A DNA stretch of 64,000 bases, taken from assembly GCA_037101405.1 (NCBI GenBank), contig AP017964.1, positions 434,001 to 498,000 on the forward strand, written 5' to 3'. The DNA comes from Candidatus Megaera polyxenophila. GTDB lineage: Bacteria; Pseudomonadota; Alphaproteobacteria; Rickettsiales; Rickettsiaceae. Below the pieces are notes generated by a model. That model was not told the DNA's origin and did no database searches. It was given only the letters and a program-made list of their open reading frames with translations. Position 1 is the stretch's first letter. Each line of letters opens with the position of its first letter. Shown piece by piece: positions 53,596 through 62,557 of this stretch. The position numbers were made by a program, and so were the translations under genes.

Positions 53596-55152
53596 CTATT
53601 TTTCTTTAAACCCCTTAAACATCGCATCAATAACAGGATCGAGTAAGTATTTTAATAAAGTTCTAGTACCGGTTACAATTTGCACTTCAGCTTGCATACC
53701 AGGATGTAATTCTATCTTCCTCGTACGGGCTACTTCGTTAAATTCATCCATATTTAGCTCAATACGTGCCAAATAATACCCCCCTGTATAACGATTATCC
53801 ATTTGATGCCTCTGATCAATAACTATATCAGGAGAAAGGGATACAACTGTACCAGTAAATAAAGGCGTAGTTCTGGATTTAAAAGCACTAAAACGTATTT
53901 TAGACTTAAGCCCTACCCTAATTGAATCAATATTTTTAGGTTCTATTTTTGCTTCAATAATTAAATGATCGCCACTTGGAGAAATATCCATAATAGTTTG
54001 TCCGCCAGGAATCACACTACCAACAGTATGATAATTGATATTATTGACCACACCATCTACTGGGGATTTTAGCACAGCACGTTCTAGCATATCACTAAGA
54101 GCATAAAATCTCTCTTTCTTATCTGATACATTAATCTGTACATCCTTTAATTCACTCAAAGTGTGAGCTACAAATTTGCTATCTAAATTAAGGAACTCAA
54201 TTTCGGTTCTTGTAATTTCTTGTTCTGATCTGGCAATTTCACTATCAGCCATAGCAATTTCACTGAGCGCAGAAGCTTCTTTTGCTTCCAACTCAAGTAA
54301 AGCCGCCTTCTGGGCGAAGCCTTTATCACTCAATTTTTTTGTTGCTCCTACCCGGTCTTTTATAAACTCCAGTGTTTTTATCAAGGAAACTTTTTTTGCT
54401 TCTAAGCCTTCAATTTGTTTTTGGGATTGTTTAATTTTTTGCTTTAAAGAATCTTGTTCAGCTCTCTTAAGATCTTTCTGAGAATTGAATAAATTATTTT
54501 GCGTTTCAATAATTTTTGCTACTTCTGGAATTGCTTTATCTTTGGTTAAAAATTCAGGATATTCTATAATATCTTGGTCATTAATCTCTGCAAGTAATCT
54601 AGTTTCAAATCCTAAGAAACTTCGGTATTGATGTAATACAATTTCATATTCAGATTTGATTTTAGTTGAATCAAACTCTAGCAGCGGATCTCCTTCTTTT
54701 ACATGATCTCCTACCTTCACATAAATAGCTTTTATTATCCCCCCTTCTTGATGATTTAAGCTTTTACGTTGAGTATTACTAATAACTGTTCCAGAAGCAA
54801 CAGCAGCACTATCAAGAGGAGCGATTGCAGACCATATTAAGCCAAAAACTACAAAAATAATTGTTACGTAAGTTCCAAACATAATAGGTGACTTAGCACT
54901 CTCAATCACATCATTTGAATTAGCAGTCTGGCGATTAATAATAAAATTAGTAAATTGATCAATAAACCTTACGCCAGATTGCATAGATTGAAGAATCCCT
55001 ACAAAAACATTTTTTAGAGATAATTTTCGCCTTTTTTCAGATTGCGCTAATGCTCCTGCTCCCATTGCACCCGGAGGCAACATGCCATTTTTAGCCATTA
55101 ATTGCTGAAGCTGTTTAAGCTTCTCGGGATCTAGTTTTTTATTATCTGACAT
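53596..55152 (-). CDS. Type I secretion periplasmic adaptor (HlyD/PrtE family)
   Basis: A 518-aa membrane fusion protein. One transmembrane helix (about residues 95-115, Y-V-T-I-I-F-V-V-F-G-L-I-W-S-A-I-A-P) precedes a lipoyl-like half motif (V-K-V-G-D-H-V-K-E-G-D-P-L-L-E-F-D), a long coiled-coil hairpin (about 215-330), the second lipoyl half (L-K-S-P-V-D-G-V-V), and the HlyD C-terminal signature V-T-G-x-R-T-L-L-K-Y-L-L-x-P. It is longer than the usual ~430 aa because of a ~90-residue cytoplasmic N-terminus. It follows the ABC exporter gene by 17 bp. Confidence 0.92.
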   Translation of the reverse strand: MSDNKKLDPEKLKQLQQLMAKNGMLPPGAMGAGALAQSEKRRKLSLKNVFVGILQSMQSGVRFIDQFTNFIINRQTANSNDVIESAKSPIMFGTYVTIIFVVFGLIWSAIAPLDSAAVASGTVISNTQRKSLNHQEGGIIKAIYVKVGDHVKEGDPLLEFDSTKIKSEYEIVLHQYRSFLGFETRLLAEINDQDIIEYPEFLTKDKAIPEVAKIIETQNNLFNSQKDLKRAEQDSLKQKIKQSQKQIEGLEAKKVSLIKTLEFIKDRVGATKKLSDKGFAQKAALLELEAKEASALSEIAMADSEIARSEQEITRTEIEFLNLDSKFVAHTLSELKDVQINVSDKKERFYALSDMLERAVLKSPVDGVVNNINYHTVGSVIPGGQTIMDISPSGDHLIIEAKIEPKNIDSIRVGLKSKIRFSAFKSRTTPLFTGTVVSLSPDIVIDQRHQMDNRYTGGYYLARIELNMDEFNEVARTRKIELHPGMQAEVQIVTGTRTLLKYLLDPVIDAMFKGFKEK

Positions 55153-55169
55153 AACCGAAAATATATTTA

Positions 55170-56939
55170 TTACTGTTCATTAATATGAATCATACCATTT
55201 TGAAGCATTTTTATCCGCCCTTGAACTTCTTCTTTTGAACCAAAACTTGCTACAGCTCCATCTTGTAAAACCATTATCTTATCTACTTCTGACAATACAG
55301 ACGGCCGGTGTGAAATAACAATGACGCCTATTCCTTTCTTTTTTGCTTCTCTGAGTGCCGTTGAAAGAGCAAGTTCTCCAGCCTCATCCAAATTAGCATT
55401 AGGTTCATCGAGGACCACAAGCTTCGGATTACCATAAAAAGCCCTGGCTAACCCTATCCTTTGCCGCTGGCCTCCAGATAGATTTGAACCGGCATTACCT
55501 ATATCTGTATCATACCCGTCCGGAAAGCGCAGTATTATTTCATGAGCACCACACATTTTTGCCGTCTCAATTACTTTCTCCGGTGATACTTCTTCTGCCA
55601 TCCTTGCTATATTTTCTTTGATCGTACCACTAAAAAGCTCAATCCCTTGGGGCAAATAACCGACATGCTCGCCAAAATTTTGCCTATTCCAAGTGTATAC
55701 ATCCCCTCCGTCAAGTCTTACTGAACCCGTAGAAGCTTTCCAAACACCTACAATTATTTTTGCAAGAGTAGACTTGCCGGCAGCACTAGCACCAATAATA
55801 GCTAATATCTCACCAGGTTGCAGAGAAAAAGACACTCCTTTTAAAATATACCTTGGTACTAAAGACTGAGGAGTTCCAGGCTTAGTCGGTATAACATAAA
55901 AAATATTTTCTACTGTCAAATGACCTTCCACCTGTGGTATCGGCATGGCCTGGTCTCTTTCTTGATAGTTATTAAAAGATTCGTTAATTGTTTTATAAGA
56001 CTTGATAGCACTACTAATGGTTTTCCACATAACAATAGAGTTATCAAAAGGGGCTAAAGCTTTACCTACTATAATAGAACTGGCAATCATACCACCGGTA
56101 GTCATATCTTGACCACCCGTTTTCACCACAACATAAGCACCAGTACCAGTAACAGCCATCGTCATAATATTTCGAATAAATCTAGAAAAATTAGAGATTA
56201 TACCGTTTCTATAACTGGCTACAGATTGCTTGGCAAGGGATGCTTCATTAAATTTTGCCCAATTCTTGGTAACATTTTTAATCATACCCATTGCCTCTAC
56301 CGCTTCAGCATTTCTATTTGCAACATCGGCCTGGGTCATACCTTTAATTGAAAATTCAGTAGCTTCGCCAAGGGTTTTATTGGTAGCTACCGCATTAAAA
56401 AATGCAAAGGCAACAATAATTACTGCTCCTGCAATTGTAATCCATCCAATATATGGGTGTATTAAGAAAATTATTACAATATATACTATACTCCAAGGGG
56501 CATCAAAAACAGTATTAATCCCTGTACTGGTTAGAAAAGTCTTTAATGTCTGAAAGTCCCGGAGCAGTTGGCTGGAAGCCGGATTAACTTTAGTAGCTGA
56601 TGCAGAAATTGAGTGGCTAAAAATAATTGGAGATAACGTATTATCAAGCCATTCTCCAACTTTTATTAAAGTAAAAGACCGAGCTATCTGTAAGAGGCCA
56701 TGCACAAAATATATCGATCCAATAATCAAAGATAGCAATAATAAAGTATCTAAATTACCACTTCCTATAACTCTGTCTAGTACTTGTAAGGAATATAAAG
56801 GTGTCACCAACATTAACAAGTTGATTATAAAAGCAAACACAAACGTAATTTTAAAAGCTGCCTCACATTTATCCAAAGCAACCTGCAATGGATTATCCTT
56901 TTTCTTGGCCTCTTTCTGATTCATAATATTAATGACCAT
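55170..56939 (-). CDS. Type I secretion ABC transporter, PrtD/AprD family
   Basis: A 589-aa half-transporter. The transmembrane region (residues ~30-310) contains the P-x-Y-S-L-Q-V-L-D-R-V motif typical of PrtD. The nucleotide-binding domain has Walker A G-A-S-A-A-G-K-S-T, signature L-S-G-G-Q-R-Q-R, Walker B L-V-V-L-D-E-P-N-A-N-L-D and the H-loop I-S-H-R. There is no N-terminal C39 peptidase. An ATG five codons downstream (56924) is an equally good start. With the HlyD-like gene it forms the inner-membrane part of a type I exporter; no RTX substrate or TolC gene is in the window. Confidence 0.93.
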   Translation of the reverse strand: MVINIMNQKEAKKKDNPLQVALDKCEAAFKITFVFAFIINLLMLVTPLYSLQVLDRVIGSGNLDTLLLLSLIIGSIYFVHGLLQIARSFTLIKVGEWLDNTLSPIIFSHSISASATKVNPASSQLLRDFQTLKTFLTSTGINTVFDAPWSIVYIVIIFLIHPYIGWITIAGAVIIVAFAFFNAVATNKTLGEATEFSIKGMTQADVANRNAEAVEAMGMIKNVTKNWAKFNEASLAKQSVASYRNGIISNFSRFIRNIMTMAVTGTGAYVVVKTGGQDMTTGGMIASSIIVGKALAPFDNSIVMWKTISSAIKSYKTINESFNNYQERDQAMPIPQVEGHLTVENIFYVIPTKPGTPQSLVPRYILKGVSFSLQPGEILAIIGASAAGKSTLAKIIVGVWKASTGSVRLDGGDVYTWNRQNFGEHVGYLPQGIELFSGTIKENIARMAEEVSPEKVIETAKMCGAHEIILRFPDGYDTDIGNAGSNLSGGQRQRIGLARAFYGNPKLVVLDEPNANLDEAGELALSTALREAKKKGIGVIVISHRPSVLSEVDKIMVLQDGAVASFGSKEEVQGRIKMLQNGMIHINEQ

Positions 56940-56975
56940 ATTTTTAGATGGGTATTATACATAATTTATTAAATA

Positions 56976-57923
56976 TTAGCTAGTTTTTATTAATACTTTT
57001 CCCTTATAATACTTAATAAATTTTACAAATTCCTTTTGTTTTAATCTTGTCAAAATTTCTGTATTTTCTGAAAGGCAAAGAACAACAAAGGCAAAATTCA
57101 TATAAGGAATAAAATTGCTTCCGGTGGAGAATTTCACATGCAATTTACAATCTTCATTAAAAAGTATTCTTTTTGATAAGGATTTAGAGCTTAAATTGCT
57201 CATTTGTAATAGGTTGTTATATTCTAATATTAATGGATAATTAGCGAGAAAATTATCCAGAAACATTTGCCCATCGTTATTATTGCATACCAAAATCAAC
57301 TTAAGGTTTTGTTCTTTGTCTTTATTAAAAAGCACCCTGTAGCCATAGTCCGCGGCTATATTATTTATAACAAATCTTGTAAGGATAAAATTATCAGCCA
57401 AATCTATAATATTCTGCCCCTTAAATCCTATTATACATTCACCTTTTTTATTTCCAGGCATATGGATAGTGGTTTTAATATCAATTTTTTCTAGGGTTTC
57501 AAGAATATCACTACGTAAGTTGCTATAGCAATCAAATGGATCTACCTTCCACACATCACTTTCTTCTTCCGAAGGTTCTACCCAGAATTTTATTTCAGCT
57601 TCAAATGTTGCTACCATATTAGGAAGAAAATCATAGATAAGTTTGCTAGCATGCTTTCTAATATTTAAGCCATCTGCTAGATTAACGCACAAAAAACTGG
57701 TAGTAGGCAAAGACCGAAATGGATCACAAAATCCCTTAGAATCAATCGGTAGTAAACATATATTTTTACTTAGGTCAAACCCATGATTATGGGGATCAGT
57801 TAAGATATTTTTAGCAGCACTATCAATCTGATTTAAATTACCTTGTGAATCTAGATACTTGAGCGAAACAAATAAAGATTCATTTTTTTTGACAAAAGTT
57901 AAATTTTCGTTTGTTAAATACAT
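56976..57923 (-). CDS. Degenerate glutamine synthetase-like protein
   Basis: A 315-aa protein that aligns by eye with glutamine synthetase although it is far shorter than the usual ~470 aa. The spaced matches are G-F-D-L-S-K-N-I-C-L-L-P-I-D (49-61), D-P-F-R-S-L-P-T-T (67-75), F-E-A-E-I-K-F-W-V (107-115), D-P-F-D-C-Y-S-N-L-R-S-D-I (128-140), and I-I-D-L-A-D-N-F-I-L-T-R-F-V-I-N-N near 172-188. Key ligands look lost: the second Glu of the E-x-E pair is Lys112, the HHEV Glu aligns with Met155, and the G-S-G-M-H-x-H loop is replaced by L-V-C-N-N-N-D-G-Q-M. It may be a pseudoenzyme or a decaying gene. Confidence 0.6.
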   Translation of the reverse strand: MYLTNENLTFVKKNESLFVSLKYLDSQGNLNQIDSAAKNILTDPHNHGFDLSKNICLLPIDSKGFCDPFRSLPTTSFLCVNLADGLNIRKHASKLIYDFLPNMVATFEAEIKFWVEPSEEESDVWKVDPFDCYSNLRSDILETLEKIDIKTTIHMPGNKKGECIIGFKGQNIIDLADNFILTRFVINNIAADYGYRVLFNKDKEQNLKLILVCNNNDGQMFLDNFLANYPLILEYNNLLQMSNLSSKSLSKRILFNEDCKLHVKFSTGSNFIPYMNFAFVVLCLSENTEILTRLKQKEFVKFIKYYKGKVLIKTS

Positions 57924-57965
57924 TTACAATCCCTTGTATTTTAATTTTATTACTTTTACACAACC

Positions 57966-58967
57966 TTAAATTAATTCTTCAGCTATTTGGACTGCATTTA
58001 GCGCAGCACCTTTACGTAAATTATCAGTAGTTATCCACATATTAATAGTGTTGTTGCAAGAATTGTCGTTTCTTATTCTGGAGATATATACTTCATCTTC
58101 TTCTACAACGTCAACAGGTGTTGCATATTTTATTTCATTATTACAACTATAAGTGATAATTCCGTCTAACTCCGAAAGAATCTCCTCTGCCTCTTTTGCG
58201 TTTATTTTATTTTCAAATTCTACATTAACTGACATGGAATGGGAAACAAAAACAGGAACTCGCACACATGTGACACTGACCTTAATATCCCTGCCGATAA
58301 TTTTTTTTAGCTCCTGCTCTATTTTATACTCTTCGTCAGTAATTCCATTTTCATGAAAATCGCCGATATGGGGAAATAAATTAAATGCAATTTGTGTCGG
58401 AAAGACTTTTGGTGGTATATTCTCAAAAATAAATTTGGCTTTGGTTTGGAGATATAGCTCATCCATAGCTTCTTTCCCAGCTCCAGAAACTGATTGGTAA
58501 GTGGAAACTACTACTCGTTTTATTTTTGCCGCATTATCTAGGGGTTTTAAAGCTACTGCAAGAGGTATGGAACAACAATTAGGATTGGCTATAATACCCC
58601 CAGCTTTAAAATTTTTTAAGACAGAAATATTTGCCTCAGGTACAACTAGCGGCACATCATCCTCCAGCCTAAAGAGAGAGGATTTGTCAATGACCGTACA
58701 TCCTTTACTTGCGGCTGTTTTCGCATATTGCTTTGATACTTTTGAACCTGCACAGAAAAAAGCAAAATCAATATCAGAAAAATCAAGATCCGTTATTTGG
58801 CATACCTTAATAGTGCTATCACCAAAACTTACCGATTTCCCCACCGAATCGGCAGAAGCTGCTGCAAAAATTTTGTTTACGGGAAAGTTTCTTTGATTAA
58901 GCGAATTAAGTAATTCTCGTCCGACATTACCTGTTGCACCTATTACAGCTACATTATATTTTTTCAT
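57966..58967 (-). CDS. asd: Aspartate-semialdehyde dehydrogenase
   Basis: A 333-aa NADP-dependent enzyme making aspartate semialdehyde, here probably for diaminopimelate and peptidoglycan. It has G-A-T-G-N-V-G-R-E (residues 10-18), the active-site Cys in N-P-N-C-C-S-I-P-L near 127-135, and S-G-A-G-K-E-A-M near 162. The C-terminal active-site His aligns with [10 protein letters not shown]. The length is normal. The HIT gene lies upstream in the same direction, 17 bp away. Confidence 0.96.
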   Translation of the reverse strand: MKKYNVAVIGATGNVGRELLNSLNQRNFPVNKIFAAASADSVGKSVSFGDSTIKVCQITDLDFSDIDFAFFCAGSKVSKQYAKTAASKGCTVIDKSSLFRLEDDVPLVVPEANISVLKNFKAGGIIANPNCCSIPLAVALKPLDNAAKIKRVVVSTYQSVSGAGKEAMDELYLQTKAKFIFENIPPKVFPTQIAFNLFPHIGDFHENGITDEEYKIEQELKKIIGRDIKVSVTCVRVPVFVSHSMSVNVEFENKINAKEAEEILSELDGIITYSCNNEIKYATPVDVVEEDEVYISRIRNDNSCNNTINMWITTDNLRKGAALNAVQIAEELI

Positions 58968-58984
58968 TTTTTATTATATTTATT

Positions 58985-59329
58985 TTAAATTAGTTTACTA
59001 AAGCTCGCTCCAGCAATGATATGAGTATGGAAATGAAAAATAGTTTGTCCTGAAGATGAGCCATTATTGCTAACAATACGATATTCTTCTGCTCCTTGAG
59101 ACTTAGCTATATCTGATATTTTTCTGAAATAATGGGTTAATTCTTCTGGCCTAGCTTTTTGACTAAACTCATCAAAATTTCTATATCCACCTTTTGGGAT
59201 AACTAGGATATGGATAGGAGCAACAGGATTTATATCATTTATAGCGATAATATATCCATCTTCATAAACCTTAGAAGATGGTATTTCACCTCTGATTATT
59301 TTAGCAAAAATATTATTCGTATCGTACAT
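58985..59329 (-). CDS. HIT-family nucleotide hydrolase/phosphoramidase
   Basis: A 114-aa histidine-triad protein of the HinT type. The N-terminus reads F-A-K-I-I-R-G-E-I-P-S-S-K-V-Y-E-D. The triad is H-F-H-T-H-I-I at residues 99-105, preceded by G-S-S-S-G-Q-T-I. It probably hydrolyses AMP-lysine-like or AMP-NH2 substrates. It is co-directional with asd. Confidence 0.95.
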   Translation of the reverse strand: MYDTNNIFAKIIRGEIPSSKVYEDGYIIAINDINPVAPIHILVIPKGGYRNFDEFSQKARPEELTHYFRKISDIAKSQGAEEYRIVSNNGSSSGQTIFHFHTHIIAGASFSKLI

Positions 59330-59357
59330 ATGATATTTATTATATTTTTATTCAAAA

Positions 59358-59720
59358 TTAGATATTAGTTCGTGTCATATACTTTAGCTCAGCTTCTTCT
59401 TCAGAATTAGCAAGTATTATATCATCTAGCTGCATGCCACGTTTCCTTGCATAAAATTCTCTAATTTCTGTGGCAAAAAACCCAAAAATGAAAAACTGAA
59501 CAATATATTTTAAATTCCCTATTAGTGAAACAACTTCTGTTTCACTAAAGGAAATTACGATAAAATTAGCTACCATAACTAAAATGATAACTAACCACAT
59601 TCTATGGTATATTGCCCAAAACAGGTTAAAAACACTAGCAACAGGTGAAAATCCTTGTTTAATTATTACCGGATCGGAATTTTTACCTACGTCGCCAGCA
59701 TATATGGAATATAAATTCAT
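59358..59720 (-). CDS. DUF2628-type membrane protein
   Basis: A 120-aa protein with the DUF2628 pattern: a short soluble N-terminus ending in G-F-S-P-V-A-S-V-F-N-L-F-W-A-I-Y-H-R-M-W (residues 24-42), then two hydrophobic helices (about 42-57 and 72-85) and the E-I-R-E-F-Y-A-R-K-R-G tail. The function is unknown. It is divergent from hslV. Confidence 0.75.
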   Translation of the reverse strand: MNLYSIYAGDVGKNSDPVIIKQGFSPVASVFNLFWAIYHRMWLVIILVMVANFIVISFSETEVVSLIGNLKYIVQFFIFGFFATEIREFYARKRGMQLDDIILANSEEEAELKYMTRTNI

Positions 59721-59800
59721 TCGTTACACTTGCAAAATTCACCCTTGATAATTATCTACTAAATTGATAGTTTGTACAAGGTTTATAAAGAAAAATTTTT

Positions 59801-60361
59801 ATGTCAGATAATTTAAATAATAATACGGGGCTAAGAGGGACTACCATACTTTGCCTAAAAAAAGGTAACGAGATCGTAATAGCTGCTGACGGTCAGGTTT
59901 CTCTTGGTAACATGGTGATGAAATCCACCGCCCGAAAACTTCGTACTCTGTGTAATAACAAAATAGTGGCAGGTTTTGCTGGTTCTACCGCTGATGCTTT
60001 TACGCTTTTTGAACGTTTAGAAACAAAATTGGAAAAACATTCCAACCAGCTTGTTAGAAGCGCTGTTGAACTTGCTAAAGACTGGCGTACGGACAAATAC
60101 CTCCGGCGTCTTGAAGCAATGTTAATAGTTGCGGATAAAAATAATATTCTTATAGTTTCAGGTAACGGAGATGTAATAGAACCAGAAAACAATATTGCAG
60201 CTATCGGCTCTGGTGGATTCTTTGCTCTATCTGCCGCTAGAGCTTTGATGTCTATAGACACTCCCTTATCTGCCGAAGAAATTGCTTTAAAATCAATGCA
60301 TATAGCAGCAGATATATGCGTAATGTCTAATCATAATATAATCATTGAGAAAGTAATATGA
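59801..60361 (+). CDS. hslV: ATP-dependent protease peptidase subunit HslV
   Basis: A 186-aa N-terminal-nucleophile protease. The catalytic Thr is expected in R-G-T-T-I-L after a short propeptide of about 13 residues. The motif [12 protein letters not shown] is near 30-41 and the [14 protein letters not shown] motif near 130-143. The stop overlaps the hslU start by 4 bp, the standard hslVU arrangement. Confidence 0.97.
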   Translation: MSDNLNNNTGLRGTTILCLKKGNEIVIAADGQVSLGNMVMKSTARKLRTLCNNKIVAGFAGSTADAFTLFERLETKLEKHSNQLVRSAVELAKDWRTDKYLRRLEAMLIVADKNNILIVSGNGDVIEPENNIAAIGSGGFFALSAARALMSIDTPLSAEEIALKSMHIAADICVMSNHNIIIEKVI

Positions 60362-61689
60362 GTTCAAAAAAAAATATGGGCCTGACTCCAGCAGAAATAG
60401 TTGCCGAACTAGATAGGTTTATCGTAGGTCAGCACGCTGCTAAAAAAGCTGTAGCTGTTGCACTTAGAAATAGATACAGAAGAATCCATGTAGATGAACC
60501 AATGCGAAGCGAAATATCGCCTAAAAATATTCTAATGATCGGCTCTACTGGAGTAGGTAAAACCGAAATAGCCAGAAGGCTTGCACGCTTAGCTGATTCA
60601 CCTTTTATCAAAGTAGAGGCAACAAAATTTACCGAAGTAGGTTATGTGGGGCGTGATGTTGAATCGATAATTAGGGATTTAGCTGAAATTGCTGTTAGCT
60701 CATATAAAGCTAAAGCCAAAGCCGAAGTTGAAAAAAACGCCCAGCTGAAGGCAGTAGAAAGAATTCTTGACGCAGTAGTTGGTAAAACCGCTTCTCCTGA
60801 AACTAGAGAGAAATTTCGAGCAAAAATTTTATCGGGAGAACTTAATAACTCTGAAATAGAAATTGGCGTAAACTACACCCCCTCGCCTATGGGGGGAGGA
60901 AGTTTTGAAATCCCAGGTATGCCAGGAGCTGCCATGGGGGTTCTAAATATTAGCGATATGATCGGTAAAGCTTTTGGCGGTGAAAAAACTAAATTAAAAA
61001 AACTAACCGTTCAAGAAGCCTTACAAGTCATTACTTCTGAAGAATCAGAAAAAATGGTAGATCAGGAAAAAATAGTATCAGCTGCATTAAAAGCAGTTGA
61101 AAACGACGGAATAGTTTTCCTTGATGAAATAGATAAAATAACTTCACGATCAGAAGGAAAAGGCGGAGAAGTTAGCAGAGAAGGCGTACAACGAGATTTG
61201 CTTCCTCTAATCGAAGGAACAAATGTGGTAACCAAATATGGTACTATTAAAACAGACCATATTCTATTTATAGCCTCAGGAGCTTTTCATTTGTCAAAAC
61301 CTTCCGACCTTTTACCAGAGTTACAAGGTAGGCTTCCTATTAGAGTAGAAATGACTTCTTTAACTAAAGAAGATTTAATTAAAATATTAGTTGAACCGGA
61401 AGCTAGCCTTATAAAGCAATATACAGCTTTAATTGCTACTGAAAAAGTGAATCTTACCTTTTCTAAAGAGGCAATTGAAGAGATAGCACATCATGCTTCG
61501 AACTTTAACATTGAAATTGAAGATATAGGTGCTAGAAGACTTCATACTATATTAGAGCATCTACTTGAAGATATTAGTTTTAGAGCAAGTGATATGAAAG
61601 AAAAGGAGATTCTAATTGATAGAGAATTTGTTAATAAAGGACTAGAAGGGGTGATTAAAAATAGAGATTTGGCAAAATTTATATTATAG
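60358..61689 (+). CDS. hslU: ATP-dependent protease ATPase subunit HslU
   Basis: A 443-aa AAA+ unfoldase that feeds HslV. It has Walker [10 protein letters not shown] near 57-65, the pore motif G-Y-V-G-R-D near 90-95, the I domain in the middle (residues ~110-240), Walker [10 protein letters not shown] near 252-260, and sensor 2 G-A-R-R-L-H. The C-terminus ends D-L-A-K-F-I-L, as needed to activate HslV. Confidence 0.97.
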   Translation: MSSKKNMGLTPAEIVAELDRFIVGQHAAKKAVAVALRNRYRRIHVDEPMRSEISPKNILMIGSTGVGKTEIARRLARLADSPFIKVEATKFTEVGYVGRDVESIIRDLAEIAVSSYKAKAKAEVEKNAQLKAVERILDAVVGKTASPETREKFRAKILSGELNNSEIEIGVNYTPSPMGGGSFEIPGMPGAAMGVLNISDMIGKAFGGEKTKLKKLTVQEALQVITSEESEKMVDQEKIVSAALKAVENDGIVFLDEIDKITSRSEGKGGEVSREGVQRDLLPLIEGTNVVTKYGTIKTDHILFIASGAFHLSKPSDLLPELQGRLPIRVEMTSLTKEDLIKILVEPEASLIKQYTALIATEKVNLTFSKEAIEEIAHHASNFNIEIEDIGARRLHTILEHLLEDISFRASDMKEKEILIDREFVNKGLEGVIKNRDLAKFIL

Positions 61690-61695
61690 TATTTT

Positions 61696-61727
61696 ATAGT
61701 TTACACTCGTTAAACTATATGATTTTT
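61696..61727 (+). terminator. Possible terminator after hslU
   Basis: ATAGTTTA pairs perfectly with TAAACTAT over a 7-nt loop, followed by ATGATTTTT. The stem is AT-rich, so strength is uncertain. It begins 7 bp after the hslU stop. Confidence 0.45.
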
Positions 61728-61898
61728 GCATATAAAGTCCACTTTTCCTAAAAGCGTGCTTACTATAAAGCTAAGGCTTGATTCAAATTATTGAAGTGAT
61801 TTTTATTACAACATACGTCCCAAAGGATTGAAAAATTAAAAGCATTCACTAAAAGAAATTTGTTTAAGCTAAAAATAACAATAATAATTTAATAAGTT

Positions 61899-62549
61899 AT
61901 GCAAAGAAATCAGTTTTTAGACTATCCAGAAATAGCTTCACTAACCCCCCCACCCGAGAAGCTTGTAATCCTACTTCATGGGCTTGGCTCTGACGGTAAT
62001 GATTTGATTAACTTAGTTCCCTATATTCAAAAAGCAATGCCTGCTTGTCATTTTATTTCACCCCACGGAATAGAAGCATATGATATGGCATCTTTTGGAC
62101 GTCAATGGTTCAGCCTACAAGATAGATCAGCTTCGGTAGTATTAAAGCTAGCCGAAAAAAATGCTCCATTAATTAATGAACTTATAAAACATAAGCAAAA
62201 AGAGCTTAATATTACTAATAAAAATACTATCCTAATTGGATTTTCACAAGGAGCCATGATAGCAATGTATCTTACTTTAACTCAAATGGAGTCTTATGGA
62301 GCAACTATTGCTTTTTCAGGTAGGTTATTGCCCCCGGTTAATTTAATTAACCGCTTAACTCCTCTCTGCTTAATTCATGGCAAGGAGGATGATGTAGTAC
62401 ATTATGAAGAAACCAATAATGCGGCAAAATATTTTACCGAAAATGAAATTAAACATGAGAAACTGATCATTGATAACCTAACCCACTCTATTGATGATAA
62501 AGGACTGAAATTTGCCCTGCAATTTTTAAAAAATTATAAAATGATATAA
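61899..62549 (+). CDS. Carboxylesterase/phospholipase, YpfH-like alpha/beta hydrolase
   Basis: A 216-aa alpha/beta hydrolase. The oxyanion segment is L-L-H-G-L-G-S-D-G, the nucleophile elbow is G-F-S-Q-G-A-M near residues 113-119, the acid lies in H-G-K-E-D-D-V-V, and the His in L-T-H-S-I-D. These match the phospholipase/carboxylesterase (DUF abhydrolase_2) family. It has no signal peptide. The next gene starts 8 bp downstream. Confidence 0.92.
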   Translation: MQRNQFLDYPEIASLTPPPEKLVILLHGLGSDGNDLINLVPYIQKAMPACHFISPHGIEAYDMASFGRQWFSLQDRSASVVLKLAEKNAPLINELIKHKQKELNITNKNTILIGFSQGAMIAMYLTLTQMESYGATIAFSGRLLPPVNLINRLTPLCLIHGKEDDVVHYEETNNAAKYFTENEIKHEKLIIDNLTHSIDDKGLKFALQFLKNYKMI

Positions 62550-62557
62550 TTTATTAG

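Noticed and set aside
59764..59790. Heat-shock-type promoter upstream of hslV
   Set aside because: Only loose TTGATA and AT-rich matches are seen; no sigma32-like -10 (CCCCAT type) is present.
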